Shown here: positions 1 to 7,656 of the stretch, piece by piece
Numbering within the stretch: position 1 is the first letter of the stretch
Layout: each line of letters begins with the position of its first letter
Assembly: GCA_002297815.1 (NCBI GenBank)
Contig: DBKH01000002.1
Coordinates: 1-64,000 of the forward strand
Source: Bacteroidales bacterium UBA755
GTDB taxonomy: Bacteria > Bacteroidota > Bacteroidia > Bacteroidales > UBA932
Reading direction: 5' to 3'
Length of the DNA stretch: 64,000 nt
Position numbers and translations under genes: made by a program
The notes under the pieces: generated by a model
What the model was told of the DNA's origin: nothing
The model's database searches: none
The model's input: only the letters and a program-made list of their open reading frames with translations

Positions 1-21
1 AGCGATGGATGTAGTTTTCAT
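1..21 (-). CDS. Start of a truncated minus-strand gene
   Basis: An ATG on the minus strand at 21-19 opens a frame reading MKTTSIA, which leaves the window after seven codons. The start is supported by a good Bacteroidota promoter just upstream (TTTG, 19 bp, TAACTTTG). A Met-Lys-Thr-Thr beginning is common for exported proteins, but nothing about the product can be said from seven residues. Confidence 0.5.
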
Positions 22-37
22 ACTCGTTGTTTTTTTG

Positions 38-68
38 CAAAGTTACCAAATATTGGTAGTTGTTCAAA
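38..68 (-). promoter_or_regulatory. Promoter for the truncated left-edge gene
   Basis: Read on the minus strand, TTTG (68-65) is followed after 19 bp by TAACTTTG (45-38), matching the Bacteroidota -33/-7 pattern. The -7 box ends about 17 nt before the ATG at 21. The stretch from 69 to about 172 holds nothing else that I recognise. Confidence 0.55.
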
Positions 69-172
69 GGCTTTAATCAATTTCCGTGTCTACTTTTCGC
101 GTCTGGAACAGTGGCATTTCGTAATAACATCCGCAATCTCAAACGACAATCCACAAAGTACCATAAAGGGCG

Positions 173-252
173 CAGCATTGAATCGCATTATAAGTTGACT
201 TCCCAATGACCTCCTTTGTCGGGGCAGTGAGGTGAAGAGGTCGGTGGCTTCT
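173..252 (-). pseudogene. Remnant of the 3' end of a Fic gene
   Basis: The block 194-225 matches 1739-1770, the 3' end of the intact Fic gene, with 2 mismatches in 32 bp. Weaker similarity continues on both sides (about 173-193 and 226-252). Read on the minus strand it encodes PDKGGHWEVNL and a stop, against PDKGGHWEVNT and a stop in the intact protein. No upstream Fic coding sequence remains; a RhuM gene ends immediately beyond it at 256. It is the scar of a second Fic copy or of a partial duplication. Confidence 0.75.
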
Positions 253-255
253 GCT

Positions 256-1158
256 TTATATAGCGGAGAGGATTCTTTGCAGTAAAGTCTCAGAGGGTAT
301 CGCCATTTTTGAGAAAGCGAAGAGTTTTTTGCCTAAATCCTTCAATGAGGCTCCGATGTGGTACACTACATTATCTATGATCAGAAACCGGTCGTGCACA
401 TTGTTACAAGTGTGAACCTCTATTGGTGGGTATTGGGCATTGTGACGTTGGATGTCCAATTGCAATTGCTTGGAAATATGCCCCGAATAGATTGCCGCAT
501 TTATGCTCCTCTGCCTTTTGTCCAGAAGGATAAGTACAGACTCGTCCACATAATTGTCTATCAAGAAGATTTCTTTGTGCGCGGATCTGATCAAGTCTGA
601 TACGAAGGCGTAGGCATCGAATATTTGCCCGTCAAAGAATATTCCCTCGACCGGTGGCAGGGACGTTCGTACAAAGAAGTCTATTTTTTGATCTATCTGA
701 TCCAACCGTTGCTCGTGCCGCATCAATTTGTTGTCGATACGCGTCTCTACATCGCTCAGGCGTTGGTTGATGGAATATCCTTTCAATAAATAGTCTTTCA
801 GAATATGATTAGCCCACCTGCGAAATTCTATTCCCCGTGAAGACTTGACACGGTATCCAACAGAAAGAATCATATCCAAATTGTAATATCTTACCTGGTA
901 TGTTTTACCGTCAATGGCAGTTGTCGCAAAATTTGCGACAACTGGAAAAGTGGACAACTCTTCTTTCAGGGCATTGCTGATATGCTTGCCTATTGTTTTC
1001 ACATCACGGCCAAATAACAAAGACATCTGTTGTCTGTTTAGCCACACAGTCTCTCCCTCCATCCGTACCTCCAGCCTGACCAAATCATCCGGCTGGTAGA
1101 GTATTATTTCGTTTTTCTGTTCCGAGGCTGAAGGCAGTTCATTTATTGATCGTTCCAT
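256..1158 (-). CDS. RhuM family protein with C-terminal PLD-like domain
   Basis: A 300 aa protein of the RhuM type (named from a Salmonella pathogenicity island gene; biochemical role unresolved). Residues about 18-130 carry the family core, including the stretches VWLNRQQMSLLFGRD and GYRVKSSRGIEFRRWA, thought to form a DNA-binding-like fold. A predicted coiled segment follows (about 135-165). The C-terminal part has HDRFLIID and GASLKDLGKK, which resembles a phospholipase-D-like half site, although the usual HxK is not intact. It lies next to a Fic protein and a DUF234 ATPase, an accessory grouping seen in defence or toxin contexts. The reading frame is intact and the start is the first ATG. 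The family call is firm; the function is unknown. Confidence 0.85.
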   Translation of the reverse strand: MERSINELPSASEQKNEIILYQPDDLVRLEVRMEGETVWLNRQQMSLLFGRDVKTIGKHISNALKEELSTFPVVANFATTAIDGKTYQVRYYNLDMILSVGYRVKSSRGIEFRRWANHILKDYLLKGYSINQRLSDVETRIDNKLMRHEQRLDQIDQKIDFFVRTSLPPVEGIFFDGQIFDAYAFVSDLIRSAHKEIFLIDNYVDESVLILLDKRQRSINAAIYSGHISKQLQLDIQRHNAQYPPIEVHTCNNVHDRFLIIDNVVYHIGASLKDLGKKLFAFSKMAIPSETLLQRILSAI

Positions 1159-1330
1159 AGCTCAGCTCTTTTGTGGTTTGAACTGCAATAATAGACAAAT
1201 TATACCAAAGTCAAATTAAAAAACAGAAAAACATGAAAGATATTTTCTTATGACACTTTTCTTTTGGATAAGAAACAGAGATTTCTGTTTCTTATCATAA
1301 TCATAAGTGGTTCCCACTGCTGATATAAAG

Positions 1331-1470
1331 TGCCTATAGCCAGCGGAATCTTGTAAATTTTACCCATATTCCGCTAAATATAGCGATACTTATGGCGTAT
1401 TGCATATTTAAGAATCTTCTTGCGGATTTTGTGATGACGCAAAAAACGGCTGGCCAAAAACGGCCAACTG
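1331..1470. repeat. 140 bp structured direct repeat, copy 1
   Basis: This block aligns without gaps to 4330-4471 at about 87% identity (about 18 differences). It contains an inverted repeat AGCGGAAT / ATTCCGCT near its left end. At its right end is a hairpin, TGGCC-loop-GGCCA, which on the minus strand is followed by a T-run like an intrinsic terminator. GCCTATA at 1332 is mirrored by TATAGGC at 1471-1477 just outside, and a further ATAGGC/GCCTAT hairpin covers 1472-1494. The two copies bracket the Fic and ATPase genes. Confidence 0.85.
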
Positions 1471-1732
1471 TATAGGCGCGGACACAGGCCTATGTAAAGG
1501 GGTGGTGTGGCCGTGGTTTGCATATTCTTGTAATACGATTAGCCAAAGGCAAGGTCATTCCGTGCGACAAGCTCAGCGACCACGGGCTTGGCTAAGCGGT
1601 CAGGCAGTCGCTTGCCTGGGGAAACGCTTGCTTGCTGGACTGGCAGCGAAATGAGTTTTGTCCGATGTGGGTGGATTCACTGGACGAGCCGGCACTAGTT
1701 TTGGAAATAAACGGACAATGCATAGAATCTCA
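1471..1732. other. Non-coding stretch with a palindromic repeat
   Basis: There is no credible gene here. A hairpin CCGTG...CACGG at 1560-1585 contains the core CGACAAGCTCAGCGACC, a member of the dispersed palindromic family also found near 6000-6115, 8880-8985 and 29744-29866. The rest is unremarkable and leads into the 3' end of the Fic gene. Confidence 0.55.
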
Positions 1733-2746
1733 TTATGTGTTGACTTCCCAGTGACCGCCTTTGTCGGGGCCGATGCGGCGAAGGAGGCCTGCGGCTTTCA
1801 GGTTGACGAGATGTTTCTCTACGGCTTTCGGGGATATTCCGATTCTTCGGGCCAGAGTGGCCGCGGTGAGAGAACCGTCCTTAGACAGCATATTCAGGAT
1901 TATCTCCCTACTTTTAGGTTTCTTCCCAATGTGGGTGGAATAAGCCGAGCTTTCCTCTTTGAGAAGGCATGTAGATTGCAGATAGTTGTCGATGTCCCGG
2001 TGGAGTACCTTTGCCGTAGTGCGGAACATAAAATCTCTGAATATACTCAGGTCTTCGCTGTCACGGGCGGCGATTAGTGATTTGATGTAATCCTCCTTGT
2101 CTTCCTTTAATATGATTGAAGGTATCAATCCGAACTCGAACTGGAGTTGGTTCATCAGAAGACGGGCCATCCTGCCGTTCCCGTCGGTCCAAGGGTGGAT
2201 GGTGACCAACTCGAAATGAGCATCGAAACTTATTGAATATAACTGATTAAAATCCTTGCCCTTACTACCTCGCCTCGCTTCGTTGATCCGATCGCACAAC
2301 TCGGCCAGTTTTGCGGGAACCTTGCTGTAATTCATGTAGGATTTGCCACCGAACCCTGCTGTGACATTCAGCAGACGCAGTTGCCCCCTTGCGGAAGAGA
2401 AGTCTCCTAAAGCAGTTTTGTACTCTTTCCCGGTGTTCTTCATTACTAAGGATGAAAGCTCCGTCAGCATTTCTATCGTTATCGGGGAATGCGCTCTGGC
2501 ATATTCAATTGACTTCTCATAGGCTGCCTTTAGGTCGAGATTCATGTTCTGTTCCTCAATGCTTTTGCCTTTGATGCTGATCCCATGGTCGAACATGATC
2601 TGGTTCTCGACCTCAGTTATCGTCGAACCCTCTATCGCAGTGGAATGCGTGACAAGGGAGTACAGATAGAACTTATCGTAATCTATCTGTTTGTCGATGC
2701 CCAGCCTCCGATATTCATAGATGATATTTTCAAGTTCAGTCGCCAT
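1733..2746 (-). CDS. Fic family protein with C-terminal winged helix
   Basis: Fic-domain proteins transfer AMP (sometimes other phosphoryl groups) from a nucleotide to a hydroxyl side chain of a target protein. The core motif HPWTDGNGRMAR is at about residues 184-195 and is complete, so an active enzyme is expected. Near residue 36 the sequence STAIEGS fits the inhibitory helix pattern (S/T)xxxE(G/N), placing the autoinhibitory segment N-terminal to the Fic core (class II). The last ~65 residues form a winged helix-turn-helix (LAARR-like helix, GISPKAVEKHL). Length 337 aa is normal for Fic-HTH proteins. Three TAGGGAG direct repeats lie upstream of the start. It sits downstream of the ATPase gene on the same strand. 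Confidence 0.92.
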   Translation of the reverse strand: MATELENIIYEYRRLGIDKQIDYDKFYLYSLVTHSTAIEGSTITEVENQIMFDHGISIKGKSIEEQNMNLDLKAAYEKSIEYARAHSPITIEMLTELSSLVMKNTGKEYKTALGDFSSARGQLRLLNVTAGFGGKSYMNYSKVPAKLAELCDRINEARRGSKGKDFNQLYSISFDAHFELVTIHPWTDGNGRMARLLMNQLQFEFGLIPSIILKEDKEDYIKSLIAARDSEDLSIFRDFMFRTTAKVLHRDIDNYLQSTCLLKEESSAYSTHIGKKPKSREIILNMLSKDGSLTAATLARRIGISPKAVEKHLVNLKAAGLLRRIGPDKGGHWEVNT

Positions 2747-2752
2747 ATGTTT

Positions 2753-2811
2753 CTCCCTACTTTTTCTGCGAATATAGCGATTTTCTCCCTATTATTATGT
2801 TTTCCTCCCTA
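2753..2811 (-). promoter_or_regulatory. Three direct repeats upstream of the Fic start
   Basis: On the minus strand TAGGGAG occurs at 2811-2805, 2791-2785 and 2759-2753, two copies in the longer form AAAAGTAGGGAG. Spacings are 20 and 26 bp to the next unit's edge. The last copy ends 6 bp before the Fic ATG. Such an array upstream of a gene encoding its own winged helix suggests an operator; this is inference. Confidence 0.5.
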
Positions 2812-2865
2812 CTTTTCGGTTTGATGACAACAATATATAGTCTGTAGTCAAGTCGCCAAGGCCAG

Positions 2866-4287
2866 TTATTCGAAGAGGCAGTCCATCGTGAGGTCATTCT
2901 GGACAATGTTCCAATATTTGTTATGGGAGACTCCAAATGTGGTTATGAAGGCGAGGTGCAATGCCTTTCGGGTGCCGGACACTGTTCTGAACACCGATAG
3001 CTTTGATTCAAGCGCTTTGGCGTAAGAACCTTCTATTACAAAAATGTCTTTTGAATATTTCATCTCACAGACCGTGACCACATTGTCTCCTCTGTCAATC
3101 AGAAGGTCGATCTGCGCACCAGCGTGTGTTTCTGTCTGCGATGTCCTCCAGGAAGCCACGTTAGACAGGATCCCGGATATTCCCAACTCTTTTTTGATTT
3201 GCGGAATATGCTGGAGGCAGACCCTTTCGAACGCCAATCCCGCCCAAGTGTTGTGCTCGCTTGTCAGATACGTGTGAGACCAGTAATTCTCATCTGCAAA
3301 CCTGTCCTTGAGAATGCAATGGTAATAGAACAATGTGTAATTGTCTATCAATTGATAGACAGCGTCTTTCTCCTTCTTGCCAAATGACGTGTAGTGTCTG
3401 ATGAAACCGCATTCCTCAAGATCCTCCAGAATGGCCTTGAATGTGCCGCCGTCCTCGATTCCTGTCTTTGTCAGAATTTCCTGACGAGTCAATCCGGCTT
3501 TCTTACCGTTAAGAGACTCAATTACTTTGATGAATTTTTCCGGTCTGTTGAAAAGCACCTGATACAGAGCCCCGAACTCATCTTTCAGTTTGGCGTTTTC
3601 CGCAAAGAACAGCTCGTCCACATTCTGAGCCACACTCAGCTCTCGCCTGAGAAAACTCCAATAATAAGGGATTCCTCCCAGAATCATGTACATCTCCAAC
3701 ACGTCCTTACGAACCATTGAAAGCCCGGCTGCGGATGCGTACTGCTCACATTCTGATAACGTGAAAGGTGCGACTTTGATCTTTTCGGTAATCCTGCCTC
3801 GAAGGCCGTCCTTGTTCTTCAAAATCTTTTTTGTAATCCAAGATGTGGCACTTCCGCACACAATCAACACGATGTCTTTCTGTGGCCTTGCCGTGGCCCA
3901 CCCATTCCAGAAGTGCTCCAAGGCACTGACCATTTTAGACTTGGGAGTGTCCATCCATGGAAGCTCATCAATGAATATCACCTTTTTGCCGGCAGGTGCG
4001 GATTCTATCAACAGTTTAAGTTTATCGAATGCCTCAAACCAGGTTTTGGGAACGGAACACTGACCTAATCCGGCATTCCTGAGGGAATCCCTGAATGCTG
4101 TAAGTTGATTTCTCAAGTCACCTTTGGCGACACCGGTATGCTGGAACGTAAACTGATAGTTGAATGCCTCGCGGATCATATATGTTTTGCCTACACGCCG
4201 CCTGCCATAGACAGCGCAAAACTGAGATTCGTTCTTTTCCAACAGTCCCCAAAGGGTGCGGCATTCCTTTTTACGTCCGATAATCAT
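2866..4287 (-). CDS. DUF234-type ATPase with PD-(D/E)xK C-terminus
   Basis: A 473 aa protein of the archaeal-type ATPase/DUF234 family. Walker A is GRRRVGKT at about residues 29-36 and Walker B is KVIFIDELPW at about 105-114; a sensor-like VLIVCGSATSW follows. A middle winged-helix part (TRQEILTKTGI) is followed by a C-terminal DUF234 region with AQIDLLID and CEMKY, the D...ExK pattern of a restriction-like nuclease fold. Members are common in mobile or accessory DNA and their role is not established. A minus-strand -7 element (TATATTTG, 4320-4313) lies 25 bp before the ATG. The Fic gene follows after 119 bp, so co-transcription is possible. Confidence 0.9.
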   Translation of the reverse strand: MIIGRKKECRTLWGLLEKNESQFCAVYGRRRVGKTYMIREAFNYQFTFQHTGVAKGDLRNQLTAFRDSLRNAGLGQCSVPKTWFEAFDKLKLLIESAPAGKKVIFIDELPWMDTPKSKMVSALEHFWNGWATARPQKDIVLIVCGSATSWITKKILKNKDGLRGRITEKIKVAPFTLSECEQYASAAGLSMVRKDVLEMYMILGGIPYYWSFLRRELSVAQNVDELFFAENAKLKDEFGALYQVLFNRPEKFIKVIESLNGKKAGLTRQEILTKTGIEDGGTFKAILEDLEECGFIRHYTSFGKKEKDAVYQLIDNYTLFYYHCILKDRFADENYWSHTYLTSEHNTWAGLAFERVCLQHIPQIKKELGISGILSNVASWRTSQTETHAGAQIDLLIDRGDNVVTVCEMKYSKDIFVIEGSYAKALESKLSVFRTVSGTRKALHLAFITTFGVSHNKYWNIVQNDLTMDCLFE

Positions 4288-4312
4288 AATTACTAAAATA
4301 TGGTTTCCGCTG

Positions 4313-4320
4313 CAAATATA
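4313..4320 (-). promoter_or_regulatory. -7 element of the ATPase gene
   Basis: TATATTTG on the minus strand, a perfect match to TAnnTTTG, 25 nt upstream of the ATG at 4287. No clear TTTG was found at the -33 position. Confidence 0.45.
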
Positions 4321-4329
4321 ATAAAAATA

Positions 4330-4471
4330 TGCCTATAGCCAGCGGAATCTTGTAGATTTTACCCATATTCCGCTAGATATAGCGATGCTTTTGGCGTATT
4401 GCATATTAAAGAATCTTTTTGCGGATTTCGGGGTGAAACAAAAAATGGCTGACCGGGAACGGTCAACCGTT
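4330..4471. repeat. 140 bp structured direct repeat, copy 2
   Basis: Second copy of the repeat at 1331-1470. The right-end hairpin here is TGACCGGGAACGGTCA (4450-4465). Compared with copy 1, the third stem base pair is changed on both sides (G-C to A-T), a compensatory pair of changes that argues the stem is selected. On the minus strand the hairpin is followed by GCCATTTTTTG, so it probably acts as the terminator of the transporter gene ending at 4496. Copy 2 lacks the flanking TATAGGC seen beyond copy 1. Confidence 0.85.
4436..4465 (-). terminator. Probable terminator of the OPA-type transporter
   Basis: Read on the minus strand, a 6 bp perfect stem with a 4-base loop is followed by GCC and a six-base T-run. 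It lies about 30 bp after the transporter stop codon and inside repeat copy 2. Confidence 0.6.
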
Positions 4472-4495
4472 GTAATATTCATTGAAAAGGAACCG

Positions 4496-5905
4496 CTACT
4501 TGTACTTGCGCTGGGCCTCGTAGTCGGCCTTGACCTGTTCAAGGAGTTTGTCCGCTTTGGCGTAGCCGTCGGCTGGGGCTTTCCAGATGATCGCGAAGAG
4601 GATCACACCAACGATGCCCAGAGCGATGGCTACCTCGAAGACCGAGTTCCAGCCGAACTTGTCGGCAAGGGCTCCGAAGACGAGACCGGAGATGGCGGTG
4701 CTGGCGTAGCCGAGGATGCCGGCCATTCCGTTGGCTGAGGAGGCGACACGTTTGGTGGCCTGGTTGGACAGGCATATTCCTATAAGAGCCTGAGGCATGT
4801 AGATGAAGAAGCTGGCCATTATGATCAGGGCCACTGATAGGCCTCCCATCTCCTTAGGAGTGAGCCAGAAGAGGATGAAACAGGCTGTTGCGCTAGCGAG
4901 GCCTATGAGGCAGGTTCTGTGGGCCTTGCTGCCGAAGAACTTGTCCGTTGCCCAACCGGCCAGAAGGGTTCCGACGATGCCGAGAACCTCGGTGATGCCC
5001 ACTACTGTCGAGGCGGTCTGGATGCTGAGGCCTCTGTCTTGAGTCAGGAAAGTTGCTCCCCAGTCCAGAATCGTGAAGCGGATGATGTAAATGAAGAAGT
5101 TGGATGTCGCAAGAATCCAGACGATAGGGTTTTTGAACACCATCTCCTTGACAAATCTCTTGTAGGCGAAATCGGTGAACTCTTTAGGTTCAGTTACGAC
5201 TTCCTTCACAGGGGCGTTGTCGTCAATCTCCTCAGGATCAGGCAGACCGACCGAGGCCGGGGTGTCCTTGAGGCCGAAGAGAACCAGAACGGCTCCAGCG
5301 ATGGCTAGGAGCGCTGGCACGAAGAAGCACCACTGCCAGGCCGAATAGGAGAAGTGGTTGAGGATGAATGTTCCGCAGAGGAACGCCACGAGGCTGGCTC
5401 CGATGGAGTGCGAGCTGTTCCAGATGGCCTGCTTGGTGGCAAGCTCTGAAGGCTTGATCCAATGGGCCATGAGGCTTCCGCAAGGAGGAAATCCCATTCC
5501 TTGGGTGTAACCGTTTATCAGCCAAAGACTTCCTATGAAAGCAACCATCCCCATTGTGGCCTTGCCCTCACCGTCCATGAAATTGAACAAGCCGTTCATC
5601 TCAGGGCTGAAGCCTATGAATATGTTCACGAGCGCGGAGAGGAAAAGTCCCGCTGCCATCATCTTCTTGCGGCTGACGCGGTCAGCGATGAAGCCGTTGA
5701 TGAACCTTGAGAGGCCGTAGATGATTCCGTGCAGGGTCAGGAACAGGCCGAGCTTGACCTTGCTAATTCCAAGCTCTGCCTCAAGGGCCGGCATCGTGAT
5801 GCTGAAATTCTTCCTTACGAAATAGAAAAGGGCGTAACCGATCATCAGGATGATGAGGGTTCTCCACTGCCAGTAGTTGTACTTCTTTTTGATTGATTGA
5901 TCCAT
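4496..5905 (-). CDS. MFS transporter, organophosphate:phosphate antiporter family
   Basis: A 469 aa inner-membrane protein with about 12 hydrophobic segments, matching the OPA family (GlpT, UhpT, UhpC). The first helix contains FYFVRKNFS, with the arginine that binds phosphate in GlpT. The motif DRVSRKK between helices 2 and 3 is the MFS signature loop. It would exchange a phosphorylated C3 or hexose compound for phosphate, or act as a sensor as UhpC does; the substrate cannot be read from the sequence. It is transcribed alone, away from the NagD-like gene, with a -7 box TATCTTTG at 5940-5933. The terminator is the hairpin in repeat copy 2. Confidence 0.88.
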   Translation of the reverse strand: MDQSIKKKYNYWQWRTLIILMIGYALFYFVRKNFSITMPALEAELGISKVKLGLFLTLHGIIYGLSRFINGFIADRVSRKKMMAAGLFLSALVNIFIGFSPEMNGLFNFMDGEGKATMGMVAFIGSLWLINGYTQGMGFPPCGSLMAHWIKPSELATKQAIWNSSHSIGASLVAFLCGTFILNHFSYSAWQWCFFVPALLAIAGAVLVLFGLKDTPASVGLPDPEEIDDNAPVKEVVTEPKEFTDFAYKRFVKEMVFKNPIVWILATSNFFIYIIRFTILDWGATFLTQDRGLSIQTASTVVGITEVLGIVGTLLAGWATDKFFGSKAHRTCLIGLASATACFILFWLTPKEMGGLSVALIIMASFFIYMPQALIGICLSNQATKRVASSANGMAGILGYASTAISGLVFGALADKFGWNSVFEVAIALGIVGVILFAIIWKAPADGYAKADKLLEQVKADYEAQRKYK

Positions 5906-6124
5906 TTTTTAGCGTTTTAAAAACGGGGGACACAAAGATACAAAAAACACCTTTCTTAATGAAGAAATTGTTATTTTTGTAAAATATGACTACGCTGTTC
6001 GGTCGCTGATCTTGTCGAAGCGCACCGGGCACTGAAACGACCGGTTGGTTCGACAGGCTTACCAACCATCTAGGCGGTCCCTGAGCCTGTCGAAGGGACT
6101 GGGCAATGAAAGAATTAATTATCA
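5906..6124. promoter_or_regulatory. Divergent promoter region with a palindromic repeat insertion
   Basis: The minus-strand -7 box TATCTTTG (5940-5933) serves the transporter. The plus-strand box TATTTTTG (5972-5979) faces the NagD-like gene; it is followed 6 nt later by an ATG (5986) opening only a 7-codon frame. The bases 6000-6115 are a dispersed palindromic repeat (CGACAGGCTTACCAACC; CCTGAGCCTGTCGAAGGG) inserted between this promoter and the gene start at 6125, giving a long structured leader. Confidence 0.55.
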
Positions 6125-7021
6125 ATGAATATGACAGAAAACTATAACAAAACCCTCTCTCCGGGGCAGAAGGCCAAGCTCCGCCGGATCAAGCATTTGG
6201 CCTTGGATATGGACGGCACCATCTACATGGAGAACAACATCTTCCCTTTCACCATCGAGGTGCTCGACACGATGAAAAGGAACGGTGTGGGATATTCATT
6301 CCTCACAAACAACCCGACGAAGTCGGTGGAGGATTACCTCAAGAAGCTCGCTGGGATGGGGATTCCAGCCGATGAGGGGAACATGTACACGACCCCGATC
6401 GCCACGATAGACTACATCAAGAAGAATTTACCTAACGTAAAGAAACTCTTCATGTTGGGAACTCCGAGCATGATCGGCCAGTTCGAGAAGGCCGGATTTA
6501 TCTCCTGTGCCGACGATCCTGATGACGTGCCTGACATGCTGATTGTGGCCTTTGACACCACGCTAGTCTATTCACGCCTTTGCCGCGCCACTTGGTGGGC
6601 GAAGCAGGGCATTCCGTACATGGCGACCAACCCGGATTGGGTCTGCCCAACCGATGCGAGGACCGTTTTGGTGGATTGTGGTTCGCTTCAGAAGTGCATC
6701 GAGGCGGCTTCCGGAAGAAGGCCCGACAAGGTGATGGGCAAACCGGATCCGACGATGCTCGACGGCATCCGTGACCGCAACGGTCTTCAGGCTGACGAGA
6801 TTGCTATGGTCGGTGACAGGATTTACACGGACATCGCTATGGGACACAATGCTGGTGCTGTCAGCGTGCTCGTACTCTCCGGAGAGACGACACTTGAGAC
6901 AGCCTTGAAGGTGGCCGAGGATGCTCGCGTGAACCCTCATCCAGAGCACTATCCCGCTGACTTCATCGTCCGTGACCTAAAGGAACTCAGCGACCTGATT
7001 CTTGATAGCCACAAAGACTGA
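6125..7021 (+). CDS. HAD-IIA phosphatase, NagD-like
   Basis: A 298 aa HAD superfamily hydrolase. Motif I is DMDGTIY (about residues 28-34), motif II LTNN (about 61-64), and motifs III/IV are GKPDP and MVGDRIYTDIAMG. The large cap between motifs II and III is the C2a type of NagD, AraL and phosphoglycolate phosphatases. It likely dephosphorylates a small sugar phosphate, phosphoglycolate or a damaged metabolite in the cytosol. Two starts are possible (6125 or 6131, in ATGAATATG); I keep the first. The esterase gene begins 16 bp after the stop and they probably share a transcript. Confidence 0.9.
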   Translation: MNMTENYNKTLSPGQKAKLRRIKHLALDMDGTIYMENNIFPFTIEVLDTMKRNGVGYSFLTNNPTKSVEDYLKKLAGMGIPADEGNMYTTPIATIDYIKKNLPNVKKLFMLGTPSMIGQFEKAGFISCADDPDDVPDMLIVAFDTTLVYSRLCRATWWAKQGIPYMATNPDWVCPTDARTVLVDCGSLQKCIEAASGRRPDKVMGKPDPTMLDGIRDRNGLQADEIAMVGDRIYTDIAMGHNAGAVSVLVLSGETTLETALKVAEDARVNPHPEHYPADFIVRDLKELSDLILDSHKD

Positions 7022-7036
7022 TTTCTGGAATCCAGC

Positions 7037-7612
7037 ATGCCGATGAAAGTCCTTTTCATCCACGGACTTGCCTCCTCCGGAGCCTACAAGATGGCGTCCT
7101 CCCTGCGGATTCTTCTGAAGGGAAGTGAGGTCATCGCTCCCGATGTCCCCATCGACCCGCGCGAGGCTCTGGATCTTCTTAAAGGAATATGCCGGGACGA
7201 GCAGCCTGACCTCATCGTGGGCTTGTCCCTCGGCGGATTCTGGGCGCAGAAACTCCGTGGCTACCGAAAGATCCTCGTCAACCCTGACTTCCACATCTCC
7301 CGGCTTCTCCGCACAATGATAGGGGAGCGTGAATATCTTTCCCCACGCAGCGACGGAGCGTTGACGTTCACCGTCACCGAGACGTTGTGTGATGAATATG
7401 CCCGTTTGGAAGCCTCTGAGTTTGACGGGCTTTCTTCCGATGAGATCGCCCTGACAACTGGTATGTTCGCTGACCGTGACGAGATGGTGAACTGCAAGGA
7501 CGAGTTCGAAAGATTTTATCCCGGCAGAGCGCGTTCCTACCCTGGAACCCACCTCCCGAATTACACTGAAATTAAGAAATATATCCTGCCAGAAATCGAA
7601 TGCGGCCTATAA
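7037..7612 (+). CDS. YqiA/YcfP-like alpha/beta hydrolase
   Basis: A 191 aa small esterase-like protein. The opening KVLFIHGLASSGAYK contains the oxyanion-hole HGL motif. GLSLGGFWA (about residues 65-73) carries the nucleophile serine in GxSxGG. A conserved NPDF follows, and a late Asp/His pair (around TGMFADRDEMV and PGTHLPNY) completes a plausible triad. Length and motifs fit the UPF0227/YqiA family of short cytosolic esterases with unknown natural substrate. It follows the NagD-like gene by 16 bp. Confidence 0.82.
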   Translation: MPMKVLFIHGLASSGAYKMASSLRILLKGSEVIAPDVPIDPREALDLLKGICRDEQPDLIVGLSLGGFWAQKLRGYRKILVNPDFHISRLLRTMIGEREYLSPRSDGALTFTVTETLCDEYARLEASEFDGLSSDEIALTTGMFADRDEMVNCKDEFERFYPGRARSYPGTHLPNYTEIKKYILPEIECGL

Positions 7613-7656
7613 TATATGGCCGTCTCCGTACTTGGATGACTTTTATTTAATGTACA

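Noticed and set aside
1331..1477. Integron attC site
   Set aside because: The GCCTATA/TATAGGC ends of copy 1 look suggestive, but copy 2 lacks the mirrored end, the core GTTRRRY is missing, and no integrase is in view. It is kept only as one option for the repeat.
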